Source: Polytrichum commune (Eukaryota; Streptophyta; Polytrichopsida; Polytrichales; Polytrichaceae). Taken from it: 64,000 nucleotides of DNA. Shown piece after piece: positions 36,691 through 48,526 of the stretch. The notes beneath the pieces are model-generated. The model made no database searches. It was given only the letters and a program-made list of their open reading frames with translations, and had not been told where the DNA came from. Made by a program: the position numbers and the translations under genes. Each line of letters starts with the position of its first letter. Within the stretch, counting starts at the first letter, position 1. The DNA lies in contig OX485805.1 in NCBI GenBank assembly GCA_950295325.1, positions 19,331,501 through 19,395,500 on the forward strand. Reading direction: 5' to 3'.

Positions 36691-37740
36691 ATGTATACAC
36701 AACCATTTGAATGCCACACAGGCGCTTTAGGCACAACAATTGTTTTTGACCATATTTGGTCATTTGTAAGAACTCAAAAGTGATGTAGGCTAGATTGAGA
36801 TTTGTTGGTGGATGCATCAATGTTGGTAGCCTTTACATAATCTATGCAGCTAAAATGTGCATGTGGAGCCAACATCTGAATTATATGAAGATTTAACTAG
36901 AGTTAATCAGTTCAATTTAGTATATGCTTTCTCGCCTTGAGAGGCTTGGAGATGCAGTCCACCCTTGATATCTGTTAACACTTCGGAGCAAGGAATTTGT
37001 AGCATGTATGTAGACGATTTGTAACACTTACATGAATGACACTTGTGTGACTCTGGAAATAACACTTGTATAAATAAAGGAGGAAAATACACAAGATATC
37101 AATGTCATCAGACATTTAAGCGTAATTGAAGAATGAATCTAAAGTAGTCTGATGAGATTCTTGTGCATGTCAAGATCCAGTGTTCAATTGCTCTCATGAG
37201 AGGTGTAACATTAGGAGGATTTTGTTCCAAAATTTGCTTCAAGATCATCAATGTTCTTTTGGCATCCTTCAATCCTACTCTGTTTCCACCACATCACCAA
37301 TTTGCACATTGTAAGCTTTTTCAATAGGTTCATTATCAGCTTCTTCGATGGGTTCATTATCAACTTCATATATTTCATCAAGCATACTTATAATTTCCTC
37401 CTCAATAGGTATACATGGAGTTTTTAGATCAATTTCCAATTCATAATTGAGGAACTCATGTAGTCATAGTGGGTCTAATTCCACTTTGCAAAATTCAAAT
37501 ATATGATGGACCTAATTTAGCTTCATCAAAGTTATAAAATTTCATAGCATTATTTTCATCCAGATTAACACTTATCAAGGTGATTTTATTAGATATGGTA
37601 GAAATCTTTCTCTAAATTTTCTTAACAATTAACAATTAACATTTACTAGTGTATTATTTGGATTTTATTTGGGGAACAGTGGTTGCCAATCTTTGTTATA
37701 TTGACGGTGTTGTTCCACTCTCCTAATCAAGAGGAGGCCT
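36691..37740. other. Helicase 3' UTR and flank
   Basis: 3' UTR after the TAG at 36690 with a canonical AATAAA at 37073, then AT-rich sequence. The stretch 37320-37480 (TTCATTATCAACTTCTTCGATGGG type) is low complexity; no gene is supported. Confidence 0.5.
37073..37078 (+). terminator. Likely polyadenylation signal of the helicase gene
   Basis: AATAAA, 383 bases after the stop codon, in TATAAATAAAGGAGG. Assigned by position only. Confidence 0.4.
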
Positions 37741-38720
37741 ACAAAGACTTTTGAACAAGCTATATGAGTTTTGCACTTCTAGCTTTGAAGTCAACTTATT
37801 TATGACTAAAATCATGATATTTGGCTGCAACAAAAGGAAATTAAACCAAGAGGCATTTTACCTAGATAAGGACCCAATTGAGATCACCCTCGAATACAAA
37901 TACCTTGGGATTGATTTTTATTCACATGGTTACTTTGAGCCATGAGTAAAAGGCAAAGAATTGCAAGCATGAAAGCCTTGATGAGCACTTGAACCTCTAA
38001 ACACTTCCATCCATGTAGATTGCCACCTAGTGGGTCTCAAGCCCCAGTAGAATATTAGGTGGTGATCCATTTCGGGTTGCTTGAGCATTTAAGGGTTAAT
38101 AAGAGAAGCAGTAGTCAGAGTCACATGTTGGGAACTTAGATCCCATCTATTCAAGGTTTTGGTGCTTCCAACTCACATATGGCACTAAAATTTGGGGAAG
38201 CAACTTGAAAAACTCTTATCAGAAGGTCTTCGAGAAGGGCACAAAGATGCATATGATGTCTCACATCAAGTGGGTTCTTCGACTACCTATCATATTTTCT
38301 TGGCCGAATTTGGAGAGCTTCCCATAGAATTACACGCTTTCAAGCTCATCATAGGCTTTCAACAATGGCTTAGTTAGTCAATATCCCACCTCTATCACCC
38401 TTTTGGTTAGTCAATAAAGCAACCTTACTCTCCCAACACTTGGCCGAAGAGGGATTTAACACATGGCACAAATAAACAGCCATGTGGAAGACATCATGGG
38501 GTCTATCTTACTAGGACACCCATGACAACCCAACCAAATTTTTTATTTAAAAAATTAAATTAAATTATAAAAAAAACATATGGTGAAATCAAGGCAGTTT
38601 TCCTTGCTAAAGAATGGAACTCTTTCCATCTCTCAAGGATTTCTCAAATACTTAGTTCTACAATGTAGTTGAAAATGATGCACATTTTGTGTTGGAATGT
38701 CCCCTATATAATCCCATTAG
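37741..38720 (+). pseudogene. LINE reverse transcriptase 3' remnant
   Basis: 37751-37945 encodes YEFCTSSFEVNLFMTKIMIF and LEYKYLGIDFYSHGYFEP, the palm-to-thumb block of LINE reverse transcriptases (NxxKTK...YLG). Downstream frames at 38150-38380 (FGELPIELHAFKLIIGFQQWL) and near 38690 continue the same protein in other frames. It is interrupted by a short repeat at 37990-38100, and no single frame is intact. Confidence 0.6.
37990..38100 (+). repeat. Copy of the 20412 dispersed repeat nested in the LINE remnant
   Basis: Shares CATGTAGATTGCCACCT, AATATTAGGTGGTGAT and GGGTTGCTTGAGCATTTAAG with the complement of 20412-20512, and separates two parts of the reverse transcriptase remnant. Confidence 0.6.
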
Positions 38721-38769
38721 AGATAAGTTTCCATTACTATTTGAGAAATGCAGTCTTAGGTGTCAATTA

Positions 38770-38889
38770 GGGTAGTTTCCAGGTAGGCCGTTTGCCCATC
38801 ATATTACAGTGGAAATGTGGATTCCACCATGTGGCATGTATATTTCCACTAGAATCTGGTGGGCGAGCAATCTACATGGATACTAACCC
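38770..38889. mobile_element. MITE family M2, 120-bp copy with TTA target duplication
   Basis: GGGTAGTTTCCAGGTAGGCC at the left and the complement of GGGTTAGTATCCATGTAGAT at the right, flanked by TTA on both sides. The two arms account for nearly the whole element. Termini match 20676-21060. Confidence 0.75.
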
Positions 38890-39412
38890 TTAGACCACCA
38901 AGTTGACATGAGCCTCTAACTCAAGGAGCCTGTTGAACTCCACTACTCTAAAACATAAGTTGGTTTGGAACCATCATGATGTACTTTTAGTCCCATTAGC
39001 CTTTTCAACTTCTTGGACTTTACAATCAATTTCATTTCATATAGGCAATTTCAACACTTATTGGGGTAACACATATCCAGGGTGGATTGCAATGTGTTGA
39101 AACATAATAGTTTAGTAGTCTATTACAAGGTCTAAAGATTTGCTTTTGTTAGAAATCTTGTGTGACTCGCATATGAGTAATAGCCACAAAACCTCACGTT
39201 TAAGGTTAGTGGGTTGGATACCTATATTTGAGTATTGGGTAGTTCAATGCATATATAAGAACAGACATCATAAAGACATGTTGTAACATAAGTTTATTAA
39301 GCACGTTAAATTGGTCACAATTTCCAGTCTAAAGGCTCACCTCCCAACATGGAGGAGATACACACAAAACATAACACATGTGTTTTCTTCCCAGAGCCTT
39401 ATCCTTATTTAC

Positions 39413-39648
39413 CCATAGTATCTAAGAGATATTTTTAGAAGTCTCAAGTCTTATTAAATGTAGATTAAAACTTTCGTATTTGTGTACAAGAGATCATTTC
39501 ACTTTATAATCCTCTCTCTTATATATGGATAATACTTATCTAACTTCTCATCCATTGACTTGTTTTCATCCACACTCCCTAGCCTTGGACATTCATTCCT
39601 TCTATTTTCATCATCCTCAATATTCCATTTCCCAATTAGTCCATTACA
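39413..39648 (-). repeat. Gypsy 3' LTR (minus-strand element)
   Basis: Matches 63115-63350 through ATCTCTTAGATACTATGG, CACACTCC(C/T)TAGCCTTGGAC and the TGTAATGGAC start. In minus orientation it begins TGTAATGG. Its far end is unclear because similarity stops without a CA. Confidence 0.7.
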
Positions 39649-39662
39649 CTCTTCCCCTCTCC
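39649..39662 (-). other. Polypurine tract of the gypsy element
   Basis: On the minus strand GGAGAGGGGAAGAG lies directly before the TGTAATGG start of the 3' LTR, the usual place of the plus-strand primer in LTR retrotransposons. Confidence 0.7.
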
Positions 39663-39678
39663 AATTAATACATTGCCC

Positions 39679-41000
39679 TCAATGAAAAAATTTGGGGTAA
39701 AATTCTCTATAGTCATTTTCTAGCTCCCACGATGCCTCATCCATAGGATAGTCTTTCCACTTAATAAGAATTCTCATGAATAACCTATTCCTGAGGTGTT
39801 GCAAATCAACCTTCAAAATTATTCGAGGTTCTACCAACATCTCACCCTCAGGAGCTACTTGTGGTAAATCTGAAAGTTTATGATCGGGATCAGACAAATA
39901 TATTCTCAACAAACTTACATAGAAAATATTATAATTTTTCCAGTCACTAGGCAAGTTTGTTGCATATGTCACTTGACCAATTCTCTTAAGAATATGAAAT
40001 GAACCATTAAAACTAGGAGAGACTTTAATTCTCCAAGTTTTAACCTCGAGCATTTAGGTGTTACATTCCAAAATAACTTTTAGCTGATCTCAAATTCTCT
40101 TAGAATTCCTTTTTAGATCGGTATACAACTTGGATCTCTCTTGTGCATCTTGCATACATTGTTTAGCACAATCCAAGACACCATGCAATTCTTGAATCAT
40201 TGATTCAAACTCTTAATTTTGGAGTTAAGAGTTGCTAGATATATGGGTTCGACATGCTTGACCATACGAAAGCATAAAATTGACTCATCCCCATGCTACT
40301 ATAGTATTGTTGGTTATAAGCAAATTTTATCAAATACAACCACTTGTCCCAAGAATCCTATTGTTTTTCTCCAATGTACATTATGATCATGTCTTCAAGA
40401 CTCTTATTGATGGTCTTTATTTGTCCATCTGTTTCCAAATCATATGTAGAAATCATACAAATTTTGGTACTACACAATTCGATCAAAGATTTTAAAAATT
40501 CACTCACGAATTTTCTATCTCTGTCACAAATTATCTCTCAAGGTAACCATAATTCACAAACAACTCAACTACTCCTAAAGCTATCATAGTTGTCTTTGTA
40601 GATATGAATTGAGCCACTGTAGTCAGTCTATCAACAACCACAAAATGCTATCAAAGCCATTTCGGGTCCTAGGAAAGATCCATAATGAAATCCATAGAAA
40701 TAGGCTCTCATTTCCTATTAGGAATTGCCAATGGTTGCAGTAGCCTTGGATGTTTTACTTGTTTCAGTTTGTTTCATTGACACAACAAACATCTTTCGAC
40801 ATAACCTTAGCCAAAAGCAATGTCTTTACCCTTACATATATTTTCTGAAACCATGGTTACCTAAGATAGGAATATCGTGGCAATCATGAAGGATGATTTT
40901 TTTATGATTTACTACATCTGGCACAGAAATTCTAGAGTTAAAATATACAATTCTTGCATCCAGGACATAGGCAATAATATATGAATTTCCTCTTGTGTTC
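39679..41000 (-). pseudogene. Gypsy integrase C-terminus and chromodomain
   Basis: 39679-40053 encodes the integrase C-terminal GPF/Y-like block (FNGSFHILKRIGQVTYATNL, YVSLLRIYL) and then a chromodomain (LFMRILIKWKDYPMDEASWE), placing the element among chromoviruses. 40054-41000 holds decayed integrase core text in several frames. Stops and frameshifts prevent function. Confidence 0.75.
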
Positions 41001-41058
41001 TAGATTTTTTTGACAAACTCCCAAAAGAAATAAAGAAGAATACATCATTCCCATAAAA

Positions 41059-41376
41059 CTACTTGATGTTATCAAGCATAGTATCTCTCACTAAAGATAC
41101 CACATCTACAAATGGTCTACGTGATAAAGAATCTACCACAACATTTTCTTTTCTTGTGATGTATTGGGATCTCAAAACGAGTTCTTGCATGTATTCCAAC
41201 CAACGACTTTGCATGTGGTTTAGCTTGGTTGGTGATGGCAATGGTTGAATTGTATCTCAATCCGAAACTCACTATCCAATAGATAGTCATCTCAAACTTT
41301 TAATGCATGAATTACCATGAACAATCATTTCTCATGAATTGGAAAATTCAACTTTGCATTATTAAGTTTCCATATT
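41059..41376 (-). pseudogene. Gypsy RNase H end
   Basis: 41059-41241 encodes MQSRWLEYMQELVL...ITRKENVVVDSLSRRP, the end of the Ty3/gypsy RNase H domain with its KEN.V.D.LSR motif. The domain is cut at 41376 by the LINE insertion. Confidence 0.75.
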
Positions 41377-41476
41377 CATAAGCAATCACCTTGCCTTCTT
41401 GCATCAAGATAACACCTACAACCATATCATTGGCATTTGTGCACAAGACCAATGTGCCTTGCAAGAGATCAATAAA
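41374..41476. repeat. 103-bp target-site duplication, left copy
   Basis: ATTCATAAGCAATCACC ... GATCAATAAA. Identical to 43036-43138 except for one base (GCAAGAGATC against GCAAGCGATC). The duplicated text is gypsy RT/RNase H sequence, so it is the target of the LINE insertion. Confidence 0.9.
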
Positions 41477-43035
41477 GAAAAGAAAAGAAAAGATAACGCC
41501 CGTGTTATGCATACCGGCGTGAATGTGAGCCCGTTAACCCTATATTGATCTCGAGAATCCGAGATGCAATATTGGGTGTTATGCCTCCTGTGGGAGGTGG
41601 GCTCTGGTGTAGTGCAAGATAGTTTCCACCTTATGGTGGTAAGATAGGGTTTTGTTTGTTGTCAAGTTTCCTTTTATTTAAGACCAAATAGGTAAGGTAT
41701 TTAATGGCATTTTGGTGTATGTTTTTCATGAGGGTTTTGATGTGGGATTTGGGGATTTTCAGGTTGGTTAATTGTTCGATGGAGTTTTCGTGTATAGCAC
41801 CTCTTACTCCTGCGGTGATAGTAATGAGGGGGTTGGTATTCCATCCGTTAGCTCTTAGTGTGGTAATTAGCGGGTCATATTTGTTGTGTTTGTGTGTGCG
41901 GGCTTGTTCAGGGAATCTATCGTGGCAGTAGGTGAATTCAATGAATTGTACGGTGTGGCTTGGGGAGGGTAGTATTGGAGTTTGCGTTTGGTTGGGATCT
42001 CCGATAATGCACATTTTGTATGGTCTTAATTTGGCTTGACAATGACATGGTGCTTGTGTGCATATACATTGGAGGAGCCAGTCGGGAATTGTTTGGTCTT
42101 GGGGTTGGTTTGGTAAGTTGCCCGCATTGGTCAAGGTGAAGAACCTGGTGTTTTTATTGGCTTGTAGGGTTTGGGCAATGAGGTGGGTTGCTTTATTGTG
42201 TCTTGCGATTCGTAGGCCTTTTAGGTATGGGTGTTCGCATGTGGATAGTAGGTGTGGCCATGTGTCTCTATCATTGGTGCGACATAGTGTGCAGTTGGGG
42301 TTTTGGTATTTAAGGGGCCAGAATATATTTTTCCTATGGTTACCCATGTATTGGGCATATCTAAATTTTAGAGTTTGGGTAATTTGTGTGTCGGGTATTT
42401 TATCATGTTTCCAAAAATGGTTGGAGAGTTTTTGATTGATTTCTTCATTCGAGAGCCATTTGGCAACGTATGGGAATTTTTGTTTGGCTAGTGAAGTTTC
42501 TCGATTTTCGTGATCTTTCATTATGAATGTGTGGAGGTTGCGGATGGCTCCATCATGTGTAGCCGTGGGGGAGGTTGCTAGCCAGTAGGGGGTAGCGTGT
42601 GCTACGTGTATGTGTGGCGTGTTTTCCGGTTTGTCTTTGAGTGTCCCTTCGTTGGCTAGTGCATCCGCCATTTCATTGCCTCTAATTCCCGTGTGTGCGT
42701 GTACTTTGTGTATGTGTATCATGTGTGGGGTCCAATATATTTGGTGAACGATGGCTGCGATGAGTAATTTATCAGGGTGGTGGTGTTGAGATGTTGGGTG
42801 TTGGATGTGGTTGTTTATTAGGTAGATGCTGTTGAGGCCGTCTGTGAATATATGTGTGTCTATTTGGGTGGTTTGTATACTTTTTATGGCTATAAGTATG
42901 GCATTGAGCTCGGCTCTTAGAATATTGGGATATCCCGGTAATCTTTCGGCTATTTGGGTATTGTTGTTGGGACTGTATACCCCTGAGCCCGCGATATTGC
43001 CGACTATTTGTCCCTCGGAATTTTTGGAAGGTGGG
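41477..43035 (-). mobile_element. LINE copy 2, 5'-truncated, inserted in gypsy pol
   Basis: 1559 bp between the two 103-bp copies. In minus orientation it starts inside the RNase H domain and ends with about 150 bp of 3' sequence and a (TTTTC)n tail at 41477-41496. It has all LINE insertion hallmarks: 5' truncation, short-repeat tail and a target duplication. Confidence 0.85.
41631..43035 (-). pseudogene. LINE ORF2 end: RNase H and zinc-binding C-terminal domain
   Basis: Minus strand. 43035-42722 gives the RNase H core in one or two frames (LRAELNAILIAIKSI, THIFTDGLNSIYLINN). 42722-41631 is open for 363 codons from VHAHTGIRGNEMADALANEG, through CTLCRTNDRDTWPHLLSTC (CxxC...HxxxxC) and WLLQCICTQAPCHC, to the IEFTYCHDRF block. 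It is homologous to 21400-22456 with clear divergence. Reverse transcriptase is missing through 5' truncation. Confidence 0.8.
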
Positions 43036-43138
43036 ATTCATAAGCAATCACCTTGCCTTCTTGCATCAAGATAACACCTACAACCATATCATTGGCATTT
43101 GTGCACAAGACCAATGTGCCTTGCAAGCGATCAATAAA
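43036..43138. repeat. 103-bp target-site duplication, right copy
   Basis: Second copy of 41374-41476, one mismatch. It lies at the 5' (truncated) side of the LINE. Confidence 0.9.
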
Positions 43139-44003
43139 CCTCAAGATTGGGGCTTCTATTATAGCTTTTCTCAAAGCATGAAAGCTTGCATGACAATCAG
43201 TAGTCCAAGTGATCTTTACAAATTTGCCCAAGTCCATGATAGGGGTTGCAATCTTGGCAAAATTCCTTACATACTTCCTCATGTAGATAGTCCACCTCAA
43301 ACAATGTCTGAACTCAATTTTATTCTTTGGCATGAGCCAGCTAACCACAATCTCAATCTTTTTAGAATCAAGTGAGACAGGTCCATCAAACAACACATAT
43401 CCAATGTATTCAATTAGGATACAAAAAATTGGTTTTTGCTTTCTTAGCATACAAATTATGTTTTCTCAAAACCTTAAACACCTTCTCAAGATGTCCCTTA
43501 TGTTCTTTCTTATTTTTGTAAAACAACAATATGTCATCCATGAAAACAAGGAGAGTGTTCATGGGATTCATAAATGTGTCAAGTTCGTTGGTGAGTCCAA
43601 AAGGCATAACCAAGTATTCATAATGAGCAAAATGACTACAAATGGCCGTTCTGAAATATCACATTCTTTGATTCTAATTTGATTGTATCTAGTCTTCAAA
43701 TCAATTTTTTTTAAACTTCTTAGCTCTACTAAGTTGATCAACCGATTCATCAAATATATGCAGTAGATACTTGTTATTGATGGTAGATTTGTTTGGACCT
43801 CTATAATCCACACAAAGTCTCAAACTACCATCTTTCTTGTTCTGAAATAACACTGGAGTACTCCACGGAGATTTGCTAGGTCTAATGTATTGTAGTTGAG
43901 TGTCCAATTCAACCTTCTCCTTAAAAGAATGTCTATAGGGTGCTCTAACCATCATTGTCACACCAAGCATCAATTTGATAGCTTGATCTACCCCTCTATT
44001 AAC
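43139..44003 (-). pseudogene. Gypsy reverse transcriptase
   Basis: Minus strand, in four overlapping frames: RAPYRHSFKEKVELD and RLCVDYRGPNKSTINNKYLL (43973-43701); KKIDLKTRYNQIRI (43813); MPFGLTNE with the catalytic FMDD (43613-43410); IGYVLFDGP and LRKAIIEAPILRF (43450 onward). Several frameshifts and stops. Upstream it is cut at about 44003. Confidence 0.8.
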
Positions 44004-44396
44004 AATAAATTAGTGTTCTTATAGTAGTGGTAAAAGTAAGAAGGAAGTAGATCAAAATTAGGAAGAAAGGATTAGATTAGGCTAGTAAGATGGAAGGTTC
44101 CATTGAAAACGGACCACAATTTTTAAGGAGTGGTTAGGAACAAAGAAGAGAGGATTAGGCACTAGGACTCAAGGTAGATTTACGATGAAGAGGAGCAATA
44201 TTTTAATGTGGAAGGTTTTTGTGGAACGTTGATGCTATGTCATTTTCTTAGAATAGATGGGTGTGATGGTTTTCATTAGATTGGTTGGCCCTAAGTGTGG
44301 AATGGTTACAAGGTATCATCCGGCCTATAGTGCAAGTATTTTGATTGATATGGATGTTACAAATAACTAGTGTATTGCTTGTTCTATAGATTCTAG

Positions 44397-44776
44397 CTAT
44401 ACTAAACATGATATTTAATGTCATATGGTGTTTTATGTCACTATGTTAACTTTTCAGATGACACTTCTTATGAATTAGTGAACAAATATTGTCATGGATG
44501 ATGGAAGAGTCCATCCATTGGCCAAAACCCTACGTTCTCTTGTCAACAACTTGGTATGAAATATTGTCATGGATGATTGACATTCGAATGAAAAATCACT
44601 TGGTAAGTGAGAGTAAATGCAACACTGTAAATCTGTAATCCCCCCTAAAAATTACAAGGAATGACAAATAATGTTAGGTTAACATTTAGTGTTGGCGACA
44701 CTACACGGTATTTTACAATTAGTATTGAGGAAGACAATTAGAATTGGTGACACTAAATATCATATTTAGTGTAGTG
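44397..44776. mobile_element. CACTA-like MITE (family M3), second copy
   Basis: Left end TATACTAAACATGATATTTA, right end the complement of CACTACACTAAATATGATAT; same terminal motif as 12059-12284. About 380 bp, no coding content. Confidence 0.65.
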
Positions 44777-44939
44777 TTCGTGGATCACATTCGGTAGTAA
44801 AAGAAGGTCTCTGAGTAGTCGCAGGGGCTTTTGAGAAGAACTATTCAAGGAGTAAGACCTGAAAATAGTCCTCTAGCGTAATTAAAGGTATTAGTACATA
44901 ACTAATTAGTTGGACTGGTATCAAGTACTCGATAAGCTA

Positions 44940-46530
44940 TTAATGGACAAGGGTAGCTGGAAGCAATGCCCGGGAAGCACAGTCCGGGGAGTTCTGTAGA
45001 GAAACTGGCTAATTGCCGAGGTTTATGGAGGTGGCTCGGATTTTACAAATTTTACCCGGAAGTGGCCTAAAGAGTGCAAAATTTATCGGTTGATAGCCCC
45101 CATTTCCTAATGTGTTTAGGCAATTAGCCGGCAATTTTTTTTTCATTTATGCAATTTCCGGAAGGTCTAAAGTGTGGCCGGTTTTATATTTTGGTGGTGG
45201 ATGTGTCATGATCATTTATTCAATTTTTTTTGAATTAATGTGGATTAATTCAATGTGGGCATTCACTCTCCATTTATTGTCATCTAAATAGTATCCTTAG
45301 CATGATTTGAACCTGGAAAAGCCCCTACCATATTAGGGCTAAGGATTTAGCCTTCGAAAAATACAAGCACCACAAAAGGGTCCAAGTATTATTCGGAGGC
45401 TACTTAGTATTGAAAAGTCACGAGATTTGCGTACCATTGCCGTTAGTATCAATTGCCCCAAACGAACAAGGCACATCACTCATACTCACTATATTAGGAG
45501 AATTCAAATAAGAAGAAGGATTAGCGTACAAAAAACGGTACTTACTGTCTTTCTTCCAAAGTGGGATAGCATCACAAATTATGTCATCTACCTCTTCATC
45601 TGGCCCTTCCAAGGCATAGTCTCCAACTATGCATAGTATTGAAAACCTTACCTAAAATATATATATTTGGTCGGTTGCCCGCCGTGAAAATAATTTCTCA
45701 ATCGGCAAGTTGCCGTGGATACTCTAAGGCAGCTTGCCGAAATGCCGGCATTTTATTTTTCTAATCGGCCCATTTCCGTAAACCTTCATTTTCTTCCGGA
45801 ACCCCTTCCTAAACTTTCCAATTGCATTCGGAAATTCTCAAAATCAACCGGCTAGCTCGTAACTAACTGCCGGCACTACCCGTTCATTGCCGGGAAGTTT
45901 TTGGGCATAAGGTAGAAATACCATAACCCGTGAAAATAAGGTGATTCGCATTGAAGATCCGGTTTGACAATCATGAGATAACTCTTCAAGATAGACGAGA
46001 AGGATTCATGAAGAAGGCAAGTTGTTTCATATTTTTCTGCTCCATACAAAAAATGCTACAATTTTTCAAAGTGGAAAGTTGTCCAACCCTCTACTCGTTC
46101 ACTAGATTCTCCCTACACCGAACACGGTAATCCGCATTTCCATACAGAACATCGCCTAAATCGGTTACCTCATGAGCACATTAACACTTGACTCTCATTG
46201 GCTACACTAAGTGTACACGCATTGAAGTTGCCGCCAAGCCATGATCTGTTCTGACGGCGGTCTAGTGTACGGCTAGAGGGTGGTTAATGGGTTATGGTAT
46301 TTCTACCTTAGTCAGTCAAGCTTCTAGTGATTCTAAACCCAACCGGTTACATGTTGACATCTTCCGGTTTTGCTGCTTTCATTCATTCATTTGAGGTATA
46401 TTCTTCTATAGATTCCTCTAGAATGACCCGTAATTCTCCTGAAGACTTGAACTTCAACCGGTTATTACTCAAACTCAACCGGTTCATCTGTAACTAACCA
46501 CCGGTTCTTCCCGGACATAGGCTGGAAGAA
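44940..46530. repeat. CCGG/GCCGG-rich block
   Basis: Unlike its AT-rich surroundings, this block carries about twenty scattered CCGG motifs (TTGCCGG, AACCGGTT, TTCCGG) on both strands. Dense short subterminal motifs are usual for CACTA or other transposase-bound ends, but no ends were found. Confidence 0.45.
45910..46308. mobile_element. MITE family M4, 399 bp, perfect 20-bp terminal repeats
   Basis: Begins AGGTAGAAATACCATAACCC and ends with its exact complement, with TA on both sides. Tc1/mariner-like target site. The termini share the AGGTA start with M1, but the bodies differ. Confidence 0.85.
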
Positions 46531-47537
46531 TGGAACTAATTTTGAACGTAAGATAATATTAATGTCACGACGAAGAATGACGAAGAATGTTTGTGTTACT
46601 GGTAAACAATGTGAATCTCAACCAAGAGGGGGCTGAGAACAAAGTCCAGTAGCTCAAAGTATTACAGAGGCATGTAAAGGCCGACTCTCCTTGAAAGTTA
46701 GAAACTACGTGTGGGTCAAATATAGGGTCTTTGTTAACGATGGCATTGAAAAAATTGAAGTGGTTTCAAAAGAAAATAGGCCTCACAATATCTGACTTTG
46801 AGTTTAAATAATGTAGGGTGTTATAAATTCCATGAAATTAGTTTATAGGTTACTTCTAAGATACTATGGTATAAAAATATTGCAAAAAAGTTATAGTATA
46901 TATATAGTATATATATATATTTTCCCCTGCCCTGTCTGTAGTGGATAAAAGTTTGAGGCTAAACCACATTGCAATGACTTATTGGCTCTGCCTTTTGAGA
47001 TGCGCCAAAGTTTGGTCTTGGTCAAACAACTAACTAGAATTGGCCACATGTGGAGGATAATCATAGGGCAAAACACTCTTCCAACCATCCACTTATGGTA
47101 CATGAATATGATCAACCCCAACCTTTCAAAGTAGTTGAAAGGTACTACAAAATGTGCACAATTAGAAAATAACCTAATTGAATGGGTCGTTTAATTGCTT
47201 GTGAGCAAGATAATAGTCCCGAACAATTATGTCCTTGCCACATGTGGTTTCCCTAAGTCGCACTAAGTGTCAACCCCATGTACCCGGGAAGTATCACAAA
47301 GGAAGGATGGTGTCAACTACCGAAAGGACAAGTAGATGACGTCACCTACCAATCGTAGAAATAGTATAAGAAAAGGGTGACCTAAGGAGTATTAGATACC
47401 AGATGAGAACGTGGTAGTACTAGGAAAGAAGGGAACCTGGTAGAGAGCATGATTCGGTAGGCAATTTTGGTAGCAAGTACTACCAAGAATGTGATAGTAC
47501 CAGTAGTATAGTAAAATAATAGAACCAAGAGTGGATA

Positions 47538-47547
47538 GAGTTTAGTT
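47538..47547. repeat. 10-bp target-site duplication of the Mutator-like element, left
   Basis: GAGTTTAGTT, repeated exactly at 55065-55074. A 9-11 bp duplication is the Mutator superfamily signature. Confidence 0.75.
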
Positions 47548-47563
47548 GAGGGAAGCTATCTTA

Positions 47564-47636
47564 TGAGCGATGAGCAGTGAGCGGTGAGCGGTGAGCAGTA
47601 ACACATGAGCAATGAGCAATAATATATGAGCAATGA
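47564..47636. repeat. TGAGCRR minisatellite near the left end
   Basis: About eight 7-bp units of TGAGC(G/A)(A/G) type, two of them followed by spacers (AACACA, TAATATA). Inverted counterparts lie near the right end of the element. Confidence 0.8.
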
Positions 47637-47756
47637 ATCCAAATTTAGTAAAGACACACGGGTTTAGGGTACACAACCATAATTTTGACAAATTAATTGC
47701 ATATTTTCAATTGTAAATTGCCAATATTTTATATGAAGCACACGTGAAAGGGCCCT

Positions 47757-48526
47757 ATTACCATGGATCATTTAAAACACTTTCAATCTATTGCTGATTT
47801 TTATTATAATAATCCAAACCAATACATGTTATTTATTGATATCCTTATACATGTAGTTACAACCAACACTTGCACAACTACTCACATTCCACAACACCAG
47901 CAAGTTCAAGTAGGTGCATAACTTCATTATATGTATATGTAGGTGCCATAATTGTGAGCCACTCAAACCGCTCATGGGTTGAGTTAAGGCCCACAATCTA
48001 CAAAAGCAAGGAAATTAGATATTAGAAATAGTCAATATGTAGGTAGCTACTAGGTTTTGAGACATCCGCATGTGGATGCAAGTTGTATAAGAGACTAGTA
48101 TTAGGTCTGGATCAACCCGGGTTCGAATCCGGTTGGTTACATTGACTGGTGCTATCCCAAATCGAGCTAGTGATAAAGTAAGAATAATCTATAGGCGGAT
48201 ACCAAGAAGAGGATACTACGCGGATGTGCATAGAATCTTCTCGATTATTTGTTATTTTTAGAAACTTGTTATTATTTATCCGTGTGAATCAATCAAACCG
48301 TTCACGGTTGGGTCATAGTCTAAATGGAAATGAAGTTACTGAATCATTTGAAATACTTTCAGTCCATTGTTAATTTTTATTATAATAATCCAAACCAAAA
48401 CATGTCATTTATTGACATTCAATTATATGTTGCTTAATAGAACACTTGCAATACTACACACATTCTACAATACCAGCAAGTTCAAGTAGTCGCATGACCT
48501 CATTATATGTATATGTAGGTGCATGA
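47757..48526. repeat. Duplicated 3' end of the transposase gene with an inserted spacer
   Basis: About 195 bp at 47757-47950 recur at 48333-48526 (TTTTTATTATAATAATCC, ACCAGCAAGTTCAAGTAG, TTATATGTATATGTAGGTGC). The right copy is the real end of the transposase frame, including its stop at 48454. Short blocks at 47953-47995 and 48280-48325 (CAAACCG(C/T)TCA) face the spacer from both sides. Confidence 0.7.
48060..48270 (+). repeat. Possible tRNA-derived SINE
   Basis: GGGTTCGAATCC at about 48118 is a perfect RNA polymerase III B-box, and a loose A-box-like stretch lies about 45 bp upstream. It sits in the spacer between the two duplicated transposase ends. No cloverleaf can be drawn, so it is not a tRNA gene. 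Confidence 0.35.

Larger units (their letters stand above)
44004..47537. other. Inserted non-coding block with nested MITEs
   Basis: Sequence between the broken gypsy RT and the Mutator-like element. No coding exon seen. It holds the M3 element (44397), a CCGG-rich stretch (44940-46530) with the M4 element inside it, and a (TA)n tract at about 46893-46920. Together with 55075-55126 it may be the two halves of the DNA into which the Mutator-like element inserted. Confidence 0.45.
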
